Notes: generated by a model not told the origin, from the sequence alone. 64,000 nucleotides of DNA from Paragonimus skrjabini miyazakii (GCA_014338405.1 JTDE01022196.1:74851-138850); one strand, 5' to 3'; numbered from the stretch's first letter, positions 1 through 15,402 are shown. A program made the numbers and translations.

Positions 1-735
1 GCAAAGGCACGAGTCGCCTTTGCCAAACTGCGTCATCTGTGGCGTCGAAAAGACGTCCGGTTGTCCATGAAAGAAAGGGTACATAATGCATGTGTGCGTT
101 CCATTTTGTTTTATGGTTCGGAAACATGCCCTGTATGCAAGGAAGATTTCAACAGGTTTGCTGTGTTTGGTCGTCGTTGTCTCCGCCAATTGGCCCATAT
201 TAAGTAGACTGATTGCGTGAGGAATATGACGGTTCGCCGACGCGTAATCCGGAATGCTTGGGATGGGCGGTCAATTGGTCACCGAATTACGATACACAGC
301 TTGCGATGGTTGGGTCACGTACTCCGTATGTCATCTGATCGTTTACCGTACCGGGCATTATATGCTGAGACCACCAACAGTTGGGTGAAACCACGTGGTG
401 GTCAAGCAACAACATGGTCACGAAATGTGAAGACCTTGACTGCTTCATTGAGCAAAGTGGGTAGGTGTTGCCTGCCTGGATGGGGTCCTCGTGATCACTC
501 AAACCGCTGGTTTGGGACGCTATCCGAGATGGCGATGTGTTGCAGTGAGTGGCGGACCTGTATCTATACCATTTTCGCTTCTTCCTCTGTCTTTTCTCAA
601 TAATTTTCACCCTTCTTAGTAACGTTTTCTTCTAGGATATTCTACGTCACTGTTGAGGTGAGCGGCGGCCCAAGTCACAGTACCTTTTGGTCAGGCTCAT
701 GGCTGTTATGATGATGACGATGATGATGATTGATC
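1..735 (+). mobile_element. RTE-like non-LTR retrotransposon, subfamily B, 3' end (left end cut by window)
   Basis: Translation in frame 1 gives AKARVAFAKLRHLWRRKDVR, then LSMKERVHNACVRSILFYGS and SLRWLGHVLRMSSDRLPYRAL, the post-RT C-terminal region of RTE/SR2-like polyproteins. A stop and a frame shift interrupt it near 205. The 3' UTR (about 600-705) ends in a (GATGAT)-type simple tail at 709-732, the usual end of this element class. The copy lies in intron 8 of the minus-strand liprin gene, in opposite orientation. From 736 to 1818 I recognise nothing. Confidence 0.85.
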
Positions 736-1818
736 GTAGGCACTTTAATAAAGCATAGTAAAGCCTACAATTTCGGAACAAAAAGCCAGAGGTATGGTTT
801 CGATATGTGTCGTACACACGTGATGTGTTACGCGAATCCAGGAAAACACAGTACAACAGCTGTATGAAAACCCTAGGTTTAGAGATGAACAGGAAAGAAA
901 AACATGTTTAATTTATAACGTGTGAGTTGTGCGGAGGCGCACCCTTAAACCGGAATGCACGGCGTATCTTAAACTGACAGTAACTAACGTCGTTTTGATG
1001 TTCACGCAATACAGTACCTCAAAGGATGCGTGATTACTTCTTTTGGACGCGCTCACCACGTGATCTCAGGAATCGGGTAAAAAGGTCAGCTAACTCACTG
1101 ATGGTGGATGGCTCAGTCGTTTTATGAAGCTATTTATCAAAGGCTTACCAAAACCCAAAATATTGAAACAAAGATGTAAACGGTGCCGTATGATTATGGA
1201 ATGTTCGGACAACTTCAAGCGTGCATTAATCTCCGGAAAGTAGCATGGCACGCAGACGTCGAGAATAGCATAGAACAGCATGAAAAATCCGAGGTGACCT
1301 AAGTGATAAACTACATTCGAATGCGATCAATAACATGTGAATGAGAAACGCACAAAAGTGAGCACACGTTTACACCAGCACAGACTGGCCTTTCAACTCT
1401 GGCAGCACAGTGTAGACATAGAACACAATGTTAATACCAGTCACACGAAGGAAACACTGAGGTCAAAAATAAGGGGACAACAGCGTGTGGCGGACTCTCC
1501 CCGTTCTCAACACATCGACATAGGCAGCCATTAGTCCGAAACCGTTGACATGAAGGCCACAATGCACGAATACATATCGATAAGTGGACATAGTGAACGA
1601 CTACAAGCGCTCCTTTTCGCATTCGTCTACTTGATCGATACGTGATTCTGATGCAGGTGTGAAATGACGCAAAAATTTGTCCGGTACTTTCTCACTGACC
1701 AATGTAAGAAACACCATCATCTGCTTTTCAGCAAACATAAATAGAAATAAGAGCGACGCTTAAGACAATGTTGGGCGTTTTAAGGCAAATAAATCACGAA
1801 TAGCGACTTAAAACGAAC

Positions 1819-1934
1819 CTGTGGTTGTGTGGTTGATGGGGGCGGTTTCTTCCAGGCGTCTTCATCGTCCCAGTCGCCCCGTAGGGTACCTCGACTGACT
1901 TGGGTGCGACGCATGGTAGATGGTAGAGATCCTT
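1819..1934 (-). CDS. Probable liprin-alpha exon 8 (residues about 586-624)
   Basis: Behind a GCACAG acceptor, two bases complete a Glu codon with E7, then GSLPSTMRRTQVSRGTLRGD and WDDEDAWKKPPPSTTQPQ follow, ending CAG|GTTCGT in phase 0. The Arg-rich RRTQ..RGTLRGD..D segment resembles the RRPRRGRMG.RRDE region that follows the second coiled coil in vertebrate liprin-alpha. The donor is weaker than consensus. Phase agreement with E7 and codon-like composition support it, but the similarity is short, so this is less certain than the other exons. Confidence 0.62.
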
Positions 1935-4900
1935 CTGTGCGAACCGGGATATTAAATAAAACATAGAAATATGAGACACGGAAAAGACAGTCGGAAAAGG
2001 AGATAGTTACAGAGTAAAAATAGACGGTCAATAGACAGTTTGAATACAAACATGACAAAAAGCATGACGAAACATAGTCCTAAATGCTGAAAAACTAGTG
2101 TCATAAAAAACGACATGTTGCCTGTGGCAAACCCGAATGACCCGGTTTCATCGATCAATGAACCCGTCCAAGCAGCCGACTGTTTAGTTGGTTCGGTAAC
2201 ATCGCTCACTATCTTGTTACACAACGGTAGCTTGATTACGGAGGTAACAACGTGGCAGATGTTTGTGCAAAGAAAACCACGACACAACCAATTTTAATGC
2301 CGGTGAACCGATTGTATCATTAATGTGAGAAAGACTGAAACCATTGGGTTGCTCCCTTCAATTGGTGCTCTGTGTGATTTATATAATACGAAATGTGACC
2401 ATCTCGCTACACGTGTCCTAGCCCTGTTTTGACAAAACACGCTACCGCTGACTCAGAGTCAAACATGTACACAAATGGATAATCACATTGGCAACCCTTG
2501 TCTGACTGTTCGCCTGAGAGAGAAAACACAAACATTCTGGGAAAATAACACTTTTAACAACTGAAAAGATTCGGTGATGATGACGTTGTACGGGAACCTC
2601 ATAGATGGTGTTACTGAGAGAAAGGTACACTGCAGAGTTTATGCCCACTTTGAGAAATCACGTTGGGCTCATTGGAATGAACGAAGTACATGAACAAACT
2701 CACTAACTGAGCCAGATCATTAACAGATGAGAATATCGGTTGACCTAGAAATTCTGACTAACACTGTTTGTTTTCAGATTGTAGTTAGAGCGTAAGGTGT
2801 TTTCAGCTTGAATGGCAGGCAATGCAAATCGTGTGAATCAGTGTTCTTGAAAGTATGTGGAGAAAAGCATAATCTGCAGTCAGAAATACTGATTGAGTAA
2901 AATGAAATCATTTTCTCAGAACGAAATAGATATTTTACTTGTTCTGTGATTATTATTTTACCTAGCAACTTCACCCACGAACTTTCAAGGGACAAAGGTT
3001 TATACAAAGCTTATTAGTAATACAAAGCTTTCCGTTATTTCCGGCAGAGGTGATAACACCATACAGTAAACTCAAACGTGCTCCATAACTAGCAAACATT
3101 TTACAGCACGCCACAGATAACCTGGTTCTGGTGACTAACTGAGTTAGAATAGCTCAGGTCATAATCGTGAACGACTGTTTAGCTCATGATTAATCTGAAT
3201 GAGTTGAGGAGAAAATTGTTGTAAAAGGACCATGATAAAACAGTATCGCTCTAGGGGATATACATTCCTATCAGCCACAAACACGTATTCAAATGACATA
3301 TGAATGGAACGCATCGTGAGTACGCCATCACGTGATGCTAGTGCATGACAGCCGAGGAACCTAGATAAACTGGGGTTTATATTCGTAATCTACGGGTGGA
3401 TGATCCAATGAAACCAGTCAGCAATAGTAGATCATTTTCAAATTCGTCAGACTACGAAATTTAACATTTGGCGAGTTTGAAAACGGTTAGATTTTGATTT
3501 TTACACATAATTATTCAAGCACATTCAAGATCGCCAAGATGACCTCTGAAAGCAAGTTGAAGTGTTGATCATGTTTTGAGAAGTTCATTTATGCAAGCAA
3601 GCAAGACGGAGGAAGAGGAACAACCTTCGATATCATGTAAACGAGACCAATGCAGAGTACTTCAATTGGTATTGTTATTCGGAAATCAGTGCACAGATTA
3701 TGCAAAAAGTCAGATGAGTAAACCGCTGACCGAATGATGAAAGGGAAATCAAGCATGAACATATGTAGTGCCGTATACGTTGAGTGTAGGTCAAGATCTA
3801 CTAGATATCAGTTGAAAATAATTATATCCTGCGATAGAAATAAAAGCCCTCCCTCCGTCAAAAAGACGACTTCACGAATAATTGTCCAACTGTAATCCGA
3901 AAGTCAATTTTACCTGTTGGAAACTTAGAATCATTGTGGGCCAGAACAGTGAAAATTCAACGCAACGCCCGTTTGTTCTCAAGCTCTTAACGAAATCATA
4001 AAACCGATTGTCATAAAACGATAAAACCATTCAGTGGATGTGCATTCCTTCCATAGGTCAAACATGTGCTTACGAATAGACCATGGTGTGACAATAGCCT
4101 AGTAATGTCATCGACTGCATCACAGTGAGAGCATTAATTGTAAACAAGGGTAGTTCGCTTAAGCAGATCATCACTCCGTGAGAACTTGCAAAGTCTACCG
4201 GAGACGTCAAGAATTAAGTACATACAACTTTTTTTTCATTACCTCAAAGAGTAACGAATGTCCTATCACATATTCAGAAGAAAGAGATATCGGCAAGATT
4301 TTATTCTCTATGATGTCTTCGACACTCGATTCGGTACTTAAAGATAACGAGTCAGAAGAATAAACAATTGTGTTACAGATATGCTCCAGCTTACCTGTTT
4401 TAATCTACCTTACAGACTACATATGCGTATTCGAATAGCGCTAGGATAAATGTTTTGTAAAAGTTATACAAAGTTAGTACATCTATGTGAACAAGTTTCT
4501 GTCACATGATCCCCAGTAGAGCAAAGTTCTTCACAACATACAATTCGTGATGTTAAGCGACTACGTAAAGAGATATTTTCAAGGTTCACTTTTACAGTAT
4601 TTGCAGCTGAGAGAAGCTGTGTTAAGAAGGCATAGCCATGGGAAGGAGGGACATTGTTGCTTTGGTTATACTATAAATACAACTTGACCAACCTGGTGAA
4701 CGCTGAAGAAGTCAGTATTTAACATTTGTAGTTTGTTGTAGTAACAAATCTGCAACAATAACTCTAATGTTTGAAGCGAACTTCACTACTGGAACCCCAA
4801 ACAATGAAGTTCCTGACTTAAGGTACTTAAATGAAACAGCGCAAGAAAGAGTTTATTCTTCATGTACCAAGTTGTCGTCCGAGTGTTCTGTATTCACAAG

Positions 4901-7900
4901 CTACAAGTGGACTGGAACGAAAATAGGAATGCCTCACGTGATCTGATTGATTGGCTGACGTCCAGTCAACATATTGAGTCAATTTGCCGCGTTTGGGTGC
5001 GTTGTATCCCAAATCTGACATCAGGTTTGAGATTGGTGATTAAGATCTGTTCAACTTAACAAAGCGTTCCGACATACGCCGAAGAATCAGACAGTTCCTA
5101 ATGATTTGTGATAACAAATGTAGTCAAATTACTGACAAAAACATTAGTAGATAATGTTACAACAATTCGCATGGAAGTATACTTGTTACAGAAAAACATG
5201 CTTCTAGATCGAAATAAATCCAGACAATGTTGTTCATTGAACTAAGATTGTTCTTCCCAGACATATAGCAAGACGCGATGTCGAAACAAACCCACAAAAG
5301 TCAAAGCACCTTCCCACACACAGCGATAACTTTTGTCCAGGTTAAAGATGTCCCGCGAATGCAAAAACAGATTAGTAAGCTTTGAAAAAACAATGGCGAG
5401 CGGTGAACGAACAGTGTTGTGTTTATCTGCCTGCTACCATCCGTAGATGAATGTGTTTATTGTAAGATGTTCGTATGACGCTAACAAGTTGTGAGGTGGA
5501 CGGTGCACGTGGACACAAAACCTAACAGCGCAAATGAAACAAAATAAACACACACATGAGTGTAATGGTACAATTTCCAGTGCAAACACCGCCGGACTTA
5601 GAAAAAGAATACAGATTAAAGTGTACAAGATTTTCTTAAATAACCTGTACAAACAAATGGATACCGTTAAAAAACGACGCAGTCTCTCACATTCGAGCAT
5701 ATAGAGAAAAGTGAAGCAGTACTGATAGAAATGGCGCAAACTCACAGCCCCTTGAAGTCACAAACACAATCGTTGTCTTCTGACGGGCATTCATAGCTGA
5801 ATGCAGCTATTGCATTCCGTTGGACAGTACGTCCAGCACTTTCCGAAAAGAAACAAGTCTTGAGTTTCACCTTTATCAGAGCCCATCATTAAAGCAAGTT
5901 CTGGCTGTGCCAAAAAATGTGTACTACTGATGAGCTTCGATAAGAGCAAATCTGCAGTCCACTTCATCATAAAAGAGGCTAACTGAGAAATCCACCTAAA
6001 TGTAAAACTACACTCAAATGTTCGCCGTAGTCAATTTGTACTGCAACCGTTGTCTTTCAACAATGTTTGGAGAAATTTCGAGCAAGTGACGTACAATAGC
6101 AGTTGCCAATGTTGTCTACGGAATGTTCGGTCAATACATATAAACCGTAACACTATTATGTCTGGGAGATTAGGAACAACCGAAGGATGAATACCCACTT
6201 ATCTCAACATTATTTTCAGCCTCTCTACAAACACAGTAGTAGTAATTGAAAAACCTCGTAGAAATCATGTGTAACAATTTTTCACAGAACTATTTTTTAA
6301 ATAAATTCTCATCTTACTGTTATTTACTTTGATATTTAATTGAACAAACCTAAGGGGAGAATTTACTAAAAACAGTTCTGTTCGTTGAAAAAATGTGTTA
6401 CACGGTACAAGTGTCAGTCGTTAGGGGAAAACGTTGATCGTAGCTTGAACTCCTCACGTAGCATTGATTAACAGAACTGTGATTTAACGGATCACGTCAG
6501 TGCGACGACAGAACGTATAAACAGAAAGAACATTATATGAAAATGAAGAAGACCTGTGAAATGACGAGTTTCGTCACAAATGCTCACGGCAGATTGTTGT
6601 TTTTGCCATTCTCGTACACAGCGTATAGTGCATATCTATGGCACAAGCTATGATACAGACAGCGAATTGTTTAAACAGTTATCTGTATAACTCGCAACAA
6701 AAACGCTTGGCCGATGAATGAACAAAATGATCAGAAGAGGTTTCTTTTGTAATAACAGGATTGTACTCTCCCTTGCCAATGAACTATTCCAATTTATATG
6801 ATGAAAACTAACCCACATGTTATTGCTCTTCCATGGTGCTCAGTGTATGGTGCCTAAGCGGACAGAACGATCAGAGCTAACCTGCCACAAAGAGACTAGA
6901 CCTTGAAGCGGTGTGACGGCTTGCGCATCTCGATAACCTATTGGGCTAAACTGGACGGTGTGGCCACCACACCGACGGAGTCACTCACACCAAACAGTCT
7001 TCTTGTCCTCCTGGTTGGGGGTTGGAAGAATGTTAGCGTGTGTAAGATATCCGCACCAAATTTAGGACGAATGAAGTCGAACAGTTTGGGCGTCGTGTTT
7101 AACATTTTACTGATAAATGGATTGAGAATAACATAACGTTATGAGCAAGTTATAATACCCTACGTCTCAACCACCTCGGGTGGCCTTCCTCAAGAGCGTT
7201 GTAATCGAAAGTTCGAAATTTCATTCACGTCGTCCGCCTTGGTCAGGTTTAGTCTCCTTTAGGTGGTAGGTTTGTGATAACGTCAGATCGCTCGGATAAT
7301 GGTGGACGGCTGTTTCAGCTGTACGCTGAGCATACGATTTTTTTAGCCAGCGCTAGTTTTAAACACGGTGCATGTCATTGTCATACCTGACACCCTCCTT
7401 CTCCGGATCAGATCTGGTCTCAAACATACCATATAGCTGTTAGTTATAAGTGGCGTGGTTCAATTTAGTACTATCGTTCTTATTGGGGCACATACTTGGA
7501 CTAGGATCATGCGTTGGTATGTTGCGTTTTATTTCCACTTTTGCTGGACAACGATCTCAACGACAACAACGACTGACAGTTGAGAAACTGACTGGGCCGT
7601 CCGTAAAACAAAAGTACAAAGTACCTTAGAAAACACGCGAAGCTGTCGCATTTAAGTCTCACAAGCCATTCATGAAGCAGGTACTGTAGCATGCGGCATG
7701 GTGGTTCGTGGATTAACCAAACATTGGATCTCAGAGGAATCCCTAGAGTTGTCGAGAGTCAGACGGATTATTTCTCCTGGCGATTCATATACTAAATCTA
7801 GTAATTTGGGATATCCGTATCCAATGTTTGCTTAATCCACGAACCACCATGCCCCGTACTACAGTATCTGCTCCATAAATGGTGTGAGATATTTCTGTCC

Positions 7901-10900
7901 AACAGCTATGAGAATCTTTGGACCGAGGGTCAACTGAGGTAGCCTCTTGCTTCTACCGTGTCACCACCAAAAACTTCCACTGTAACACTCTGGTCGGTGG
8001 ATGTAGGACCACTCACTAAGACTGAGATCCGCAATTGCATTTCAGCTCTTAAACATGATAGGGTTGATGACTCAGATGATATCGTGCCGGCACTCTTCGA
8101 AGGTGGGTAGCGAGGCGTTAGTAGAGAACTTGACTCGGTTGCTTCAACTTGTGTGGATGACGGGGATCATCCCTCCGTGCTGGAGTCACGCGATAATAGT
8201 TCCTATATTCAAGAAAGATATCAAGTGCTCTTGCGAAAACCATAGGGGAATTAGTTTGACCCCAGTCATTACTATGGATCAGACATCTACTACATTCCGT
8301 CCACTCGTAGCAGCTCAGAAAGCAGATATTAGGGAAGAACAAGCAGGACCGGTACTAAGGATACCATGAAATCGTCTGCCACACCGAACACTCTTTACCG
8401 ATGCTGCGGTCAACTGGCGTAAGGTGTAGAGTGTGCAAAGGAATACCTGGCGTACATAAATGAAATCGTCCATCAAAGGATAGACCAACATAAGTCAGGT
8501 TCGTCTCTCGGGACCGGTACCTCGCGATACACAGAGTCGGTGGCCGGGGAGTTTAAATGAGGTGGCCGCTATTCAGGTCCAATGGTATGAAAGTTGCCGT
8601 CGTCTGACCGATTTGTTTATAAAGTATATGCAGTTAATGAAGCTGAGCAGTGAAATCCGCAAGGAAGCTGTCTTGTTGACAAGGCCTCACTGTTGCATAA
8701 CTCGGTTGTTTGTTTGCAAGATGTAGGTACCTTGATGGTGGATGTTTGAAAATAGACGTAGTTATTTTTAGTATTCAGGTTTCGTCCCCTTCGTTTAGTT
8801 TATTTTTCTCCCTGACCAGGGCTTGCATATTTCTCCATGGTTGTATGGCAATTACGCATCAGTGAGAACCACTGATGTGTTACCACTCAGGATGATAATG
8901 ATAATCAAAGTTACCATAGCGATTGTAAAAATGGATTATTCGAAGAATAACCGGCAATCAACGTGTCACTATCGATCGTGCTACTGATCGATACGAAGAA
9001 ACGAGCACTCGTGAGTAAAAGTGCAACAAGGTGAAAGAGAGAGAGTGGTGTCTTTTTCATATGTGGTGATAAATGCCTCAGTTGAAAATATGCTCAACTC
9101 TATGACGTCAAATATACGATGATTTGGTTGCATATTATGCAACGCAGTCATCGCTTTTTAAGTATAAAGAAGGGGTTAACTATCAATTTAACATAGGAAG
9201 TAAGTTATCTGAGAGAAAAAATGGGACCTGGTGAAAAGCACACTGCATAGAGAAAAATGGGCCGCTACTATAAAAATATATATTTTTCATATATTTTTAT
9301 GGATATTTTAGATCAGTATGGTGTGCTAACAGCGAGTTAAAGCTTCGATAACTGTGATGAAAAGTTTCTAAGTCAATCGCATGTCTTTCAGGTAGGACTA
9401 ATTCCGTTCAACTGGTGTTTCTGTAGACCTCCCTAGTTATGCAATCCACTGGTGAAGCGTAACCAACGGTTTTCGTTTGGATTTTCTTCAACAGGCAACA
9501 TGCATACATTTGGCTGTAATGTGACATGCCGCGCATGCGCAGATGTGCCTCAAATTTTGCTAACACGACTGAACACTCATGGAAATATACATCATACTGA
9601 GCGTTACACCAAAAAGGGACACTTTTTGAATTGTAAAATGTACACATAGAACCTGAAAAAGCCTTGCGATTGGCAGAATTCAGAGATACGACAATGAAAG
9701 GTATGGCTTTGTAAATCCCCTGTTCCTCATTGGAACATCATAAACAAAACAACACAAATGAAAAAATTGTGGGACAATTGCTGAGTACAAATCGCAGTGC
9801 TGCAACTTAGAAGGACAACTCATGAGAATTGTCAAACGTTTTCCATCAGGGTGTTGCTCCTCGACAGGTGGAGTACCTATCGTAATAGTAATTATAGCCT
9901 AGTCGTAAGCAAGATAATAAAAAATGACACATAGTTGTGTGAACCTTTTTCAAATTATAGCTGCAGCGTGCAACCCGGGTTTTAGAGTTTCATCACCATT
10001 ATCATCATCATAGATAGCAATACATCAGTGGTTCACACTGATGCTTAACTGCCACACAACCACGAAGAAGAAACAAACACTGTTTAGGAAGAGAGAAGAA
10101 AAAAGAAAGGGAAGGGGACCTAACCACTAAAAAATAGCTACGTCTACATTTTGCCTAAACGTTACATAACGCCCAAATTCCAATGCGCTGAAGAAGTCAT
10201 CACGTTTAGAGATGAGAATTTTGAAATCTAAATGTATACCCTGACGAACACGCATATCGTTAACGCTGGCTATATTGTTTCACATAGTCTCTCCACTGGC
10301 ACTACACCGAACTATCCCTACACATTCTTCTAAAGCAAGACAGCGTCTGGATCTTTTGTTTGTCAACTCCCGCATGATCGGAAGACAAAACAAAAGCTTT
10401 GGACACTCAATCAATTGGCAGGATTTCCTACGACTGGAAATATGGCGACAGAAGTCGAAGATGCTACCGCATACAAATGAAGTCTTTTAAGACACGGGTG
10501 ATGATAAAAACATCAAACTTGAGGATAGTGCTTTCGTTTGAACCCACAGTGATAGAGTGATGAAATTTCCACCAAAATATTCACGAAATAAGACAGCATT
10601 TGAAACAATGGAAGCAATCAGTTGTGAAGTGGGAGCTGTATTTGTAACGTACATCACTGTGTGTAACTACTTCCGATTGACTGCTCCCGCCCCCCGTACA
10701 TTTTATCGTGTCCGTTAACCCAGATGCCCAGGCCAGGACTTCTGTTGTGTAAGTTTCTAAAGTGACAGCGAACAAGGTTAGGTGAACCAACATTGCGGTT
10801 TGGTGTAAAACATTCCTTGTAGGCAGAATTCGACATACAGGACCGAAATGTCTAGTCCTTGATAGTGTGTTAAGTGTTCTCTCAAAACTGTCGAGCTGCA

Positions 10901-13900
10901 AACGGATCTCGCTGACAAATGATTCCCGCTAAGGTGTGTGGTTTGTCCAGATGTTCCCCATAGAATGGAAGTGTTGTCTCATGCACACAAAACATGGGCT
11001 TCGAATGTACTTACATTTTATGCATCGGTGGCAGGGAATAATGTACAGTTACTCTGTTATTATACCCTACTCTAGTTGAGCGTGTCAAGTTACCTAATGA
11101 AGATTTGAAAAACATAGGCACCGAATGAAATGAGTTAGATACAGGTGACATAGCAACCATTGCGGAAAAATATCTTTCTAGTCAACAATACTACGAGATA
11201 CGGAATCCACTTCCACTTGTCGCTCATATCAGACAGGAAAACAACGTGGCGCACTCTGTGAGGGAGTAGATGTGTCTACCGCAGCACACACTAACCATGG
11301 TAAGAAGTTGACGATGTTGGCGTGGCCACCAATTGTCGTCGCAATCGTTCCACGTCGGTAACTGCTCGGTCACGCTCTGTTTGACAGGTGTCCAAAATAC
11401 GACGTAGTCGATCAACCTCAGAACTTAGCTGGTTTTTCTCTTCCAATGCAGCCATTTTCTCGCGCAAATGCGTTTGTAATCGTTCGTTGGATTCTAGTAA
11501 CAATTTGTCAACCTACGGAGCAGATAACATAATAGGAGAGAAAGTGTGTCGAGTCAACAAGTGATAGTTAATGATAGAAACTATTTTTATAAGTGGTACC
11601 AAAAGAAAGCAACAAACGAGTAATACAAACATTTACAGAGTTACGTACGATTGGAATGTTAAGTTGGCAAGTATAAAACGAAATAGCAGCAATTGGAGTG
11701 TAACTTGTTCACATTTTGTTACTATGGATGGATGCTCTCCGTTCATAATTGCCAGTCTGCACTGATTACGGTCACAAGGACAGGAGATGGTGCCAGCCGT
11801 TGTTTGTAATTCTCATTTTCCAACCTATACTCAAAAGCCGATTTGATCCTTCCTTAGACTTACCAGGTAGAGTCTGAATGAAGAACGAACTGGCAACCCG
11901 TTGCATTGTTAGCTCAATCAATTCGGTCATCAGTCCTGATGATCGTTTGTGATACGTGACGCGAAAAGTTAACGGTTTGATCCCCCACTATCTGATTAAT
12001 CCAACTAAGGATTAAACTGTTCGTGCAGCGTTGTTTTCAGAGTGAACATCACAAATTGTAGAAACTGCACCCAATAGATATAATATTCCATTAATTAACT
12101 TATACGATGCTCACAACTAGCATTGACGGAAGCTCAAATACGTAAAGTCCAAAGGTGGGATAGCAACAAACTTGCGCTCCTTACAAATGTAACGGTGAAA
12201 TGTGTACATCTATACATCAATTAGCTCCAATGTACACAAAAATGAACTTCGTACTTTCAATACCCACGTGTTACCAAATGTGAACTGATACCTGGCCGAT
12301 ATCAGACTAGTGACGCATGTTTGATTCATCTTCTTCCTCTAGCACTTTAAGAACGGTACAAAAATACCGTATTCGAGTGAAAGGGTCCGTTAGTTTTAAT
12401 ATAGAGTTGGTTAACAATGGGAATAAACAATGACATTCTGAAATTTTACTTGCTATTTGTCTAATTCGTAGAAGTAAGTCAAATCGCTATCTACGACGAA
12501 TTGTTCGTAATTCGTAGAAGTGCCAAGTTAAGTTGCACAGTTCAGCCATTCACTTCCATTCTAAGAACTAACCGCACAGGTTGACTACTGTGGTTCTCAT
12601 TAGGATAGCCAAATGCTCCTAGTAGGACGTGTTCTATACAAGCCGGGGAAACGACAAGCATATCTAACCGTATCTTAGTCATAGGAAATCTGTGGAGTTT
12701 GTCACGTTTTCAGTCTCTTTTTGCACACTATTTTCAAGCTTGTTATGTCTAGTATACATATAAGCTACTGGTCAGCTGTTTGGATCAATACGCCACTTCG
12801 TGCCTGCTTTCCGTTTTCACGTGATCATTGTTATTATAATCTAACGATGACAACATTCGTTTTAGTAAAATAGAGGAACCGGATTCGTTGGAATGTCTCT
12901 GTCATTCAGAAGGAAAATTCCTCCAACCTACATCGAATCTAGTGCTGAGGAATCTGTTGTGAACAATTATTTTGAGTCACTATGTGTTCACTCATCTTCT
13001 GTTCTATCAGAAATCTTTAAATAAATGGATGTGCCAATCTGTGAACCGCTCGCGAATAACACTAATAACTTACAAACATTGCATACAAGTTTACAACAAT
13101 ATTGTTGATTTGAAACAACTGCAAGCATAGGAAACCGGGATGCAGTCTGTACACATTTTTTGTGAAATGATTCCCATGATCTAACGTTATCCGTTTCACT
13201 CATCCTATTTTCAGCGAGCATCGTGATTAATACTGAAGTTCAGTCACTTCCACGCGCGGTTCACGTAATTAAATATATCGCACAGCTGTAACCAAACTTT
13301 GGCATTCAGATGAACATTTTAGCCACATTCTTTAGAAATTATGCATTGGACTCGAATTCCGGTAGAGCTACACAACGTCAGTAGGACATATCTTTGCTCT
13401 AGCTGGACATTGAATTCAAGTCTACGTGCTTCTAAGGCTATTGTGTTAACAGCTGTGTCGCTGACAGAACTAGCATCAACTTCAAACACCCAGTCGCAGT
13501 GTTCATCTGTACAACCTTTGAGAGTTTGTCCGGACTTGAAACCATCAAGTTCTCATTTTGCCCAATTTCTCTCAAACTATAGAAGTGTACATGTTTTAGT
13601 ATATTGTGACGATTTTGCTTGCAATTCTGATGATGACAGACGATATTCATGATTTTTGCTTTCAGCCGATTTTGATTTTCCAAAGATGTTGCCGAACGTT
13701 GCTGAAACTGGTCGAAAAGATTTTCAAACTTGGCATGTAACCCAAGTACTTTAGTCTTTTGGTGGTATGGCAAACATCAATCCTAAACAGACGATTTCTA
13801 TTTGAGTGCGCGATAACAGGTTGGTTCTCTCGTCACAAAGGTCATTATTTATTAAGGATATGGATAAGTACGTCACGAAAGCATGTCAAAACCAGTGTTG

Positions 13901-15357
13901 TACAGACACTACGTAGATGATAGCCCGGCCACTCTTCCGAGTTCAACTGAATCAGACATGGTATTCTCAAAGTTAAAACAAGTCCATCCGAACCTAAAAC
14001 TGACGAGAAAGAACGAAGTGAATGACTAGCTTCCGTACCTGGACATTCTAATCACCTGAAAATCAGATGGCACCTTAGGCAGCCCCGTCTATAGGAAGCC
14101 AACTTGGACAGGACACTACATACATTTCGAAAACTTCCGTACGGTGCAGTATACTAAAGGCTCAGTCAGTATGACTTTTTACAGAGCACGAAGGATTCGC
14201 ACACAGGACAAGCTATAGTCAGAGTTAGGTTTACTGAAGGACACTCTGCAAGTCAACCAATACTCCTGGCAATTTATTAAGAAGTACAGCAGAGCCATTA
14301 CCCCAATATTACAAATAGCAACGGTACCAGAGAGGACAGTGTATTCAGATATCNNNNNNNNNNNNNNNNNNNNNNNNNNNNNNNNNNNNNNNNNNNNNNN
14401 NNNNNNNNNNNNNNNNNNNNNNNNNNNNNNNNNNNNNNNNNNNNNNNNNNNNNAACAAGGAGGAAGCGTCTAACGGCCGCTGTATCCAGGACTTACAACG
14501 CTGCAAAACTGTGTACAGTATAGCGAACAAGAACTCTACCAGTCTTCCCGAATAAGAACAAACAGTCTACGTCTGTCATATTCCATTATTTATGCAAATA
14601 TTCATGTAGTTCCAATACGAGTCACATAGGGAGAACAAATCGACAACTAACTGCTCGTATCAAGCAGCACGTTGCCAAATAGCTTGAAACACAGTTAGAA
14701 AGGCCAGGTGTCTGTTTAAATGCCGAATGACGGCACACAACATCATCAGTTGTAAGGCGCATAATCCAAACAGGAGACAGTCAAGGTTCCTAACACATTC
14801 TCGGTGACTTTTCAAGACAGCCGAAAACGTATATTCCAGTTTGCTGAGATTTTGGCTATCAAACGTCACAGTCCTCCTTGTGTGTTCACAAACAATTTGT
14901 TGTGACGCTTAGGCTACGTTAGTAGTCGACATTCCCATAATTTTGATTTCCAGTTTTTGTGTTCGTCTATTTAATCACTTAAGCCCAGATTTTCGCTCTG
15001 TGGAATTTTGGCTCTTTAAAATTTACTTACATGCCCATGTGCGTCTAGAATGTACGAAATGTTACTCCGGAAAACATCACATGAATTGTGTCTTGTCATT
15101 TTACAATGCAAGTTCATCAAGTGAACAAATTGTTCAAACTAAGTTTTGGAAAAAATGCAAAACTCTAGGCTTATGGATATACACATGTATATGCTCTTAG
15201 GCTTAGAGATTTGCATATCCTTGTTAACCTTGTATATGCATACATACACCCATAAATACACACATATATAGATTTTTTCTTAATAAGTGGACAACAGTTA
15301 CAGGAGTTTGATATATAATAGAGTCTCGTAATAGCGAACGTAATAACGATGAACATT

Positions 15358-15402
<45 letters not shown>

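Larger units (their letters stand above)
1935..11295 (-). other. Liprin-alpha intron 7
   Basis: About 9.4 kb. Apart from the RTE-like copies (7100-8905, 9992-10165) and the hammerhead-repeat fragments near 5.8-6.0 kb, I see no conserved coding or RNA features. The stretches 1935-5780, 6040-7090, 8910-9990 and 10170-11290 hold only short unrelated frames. Confidence 0.6.
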
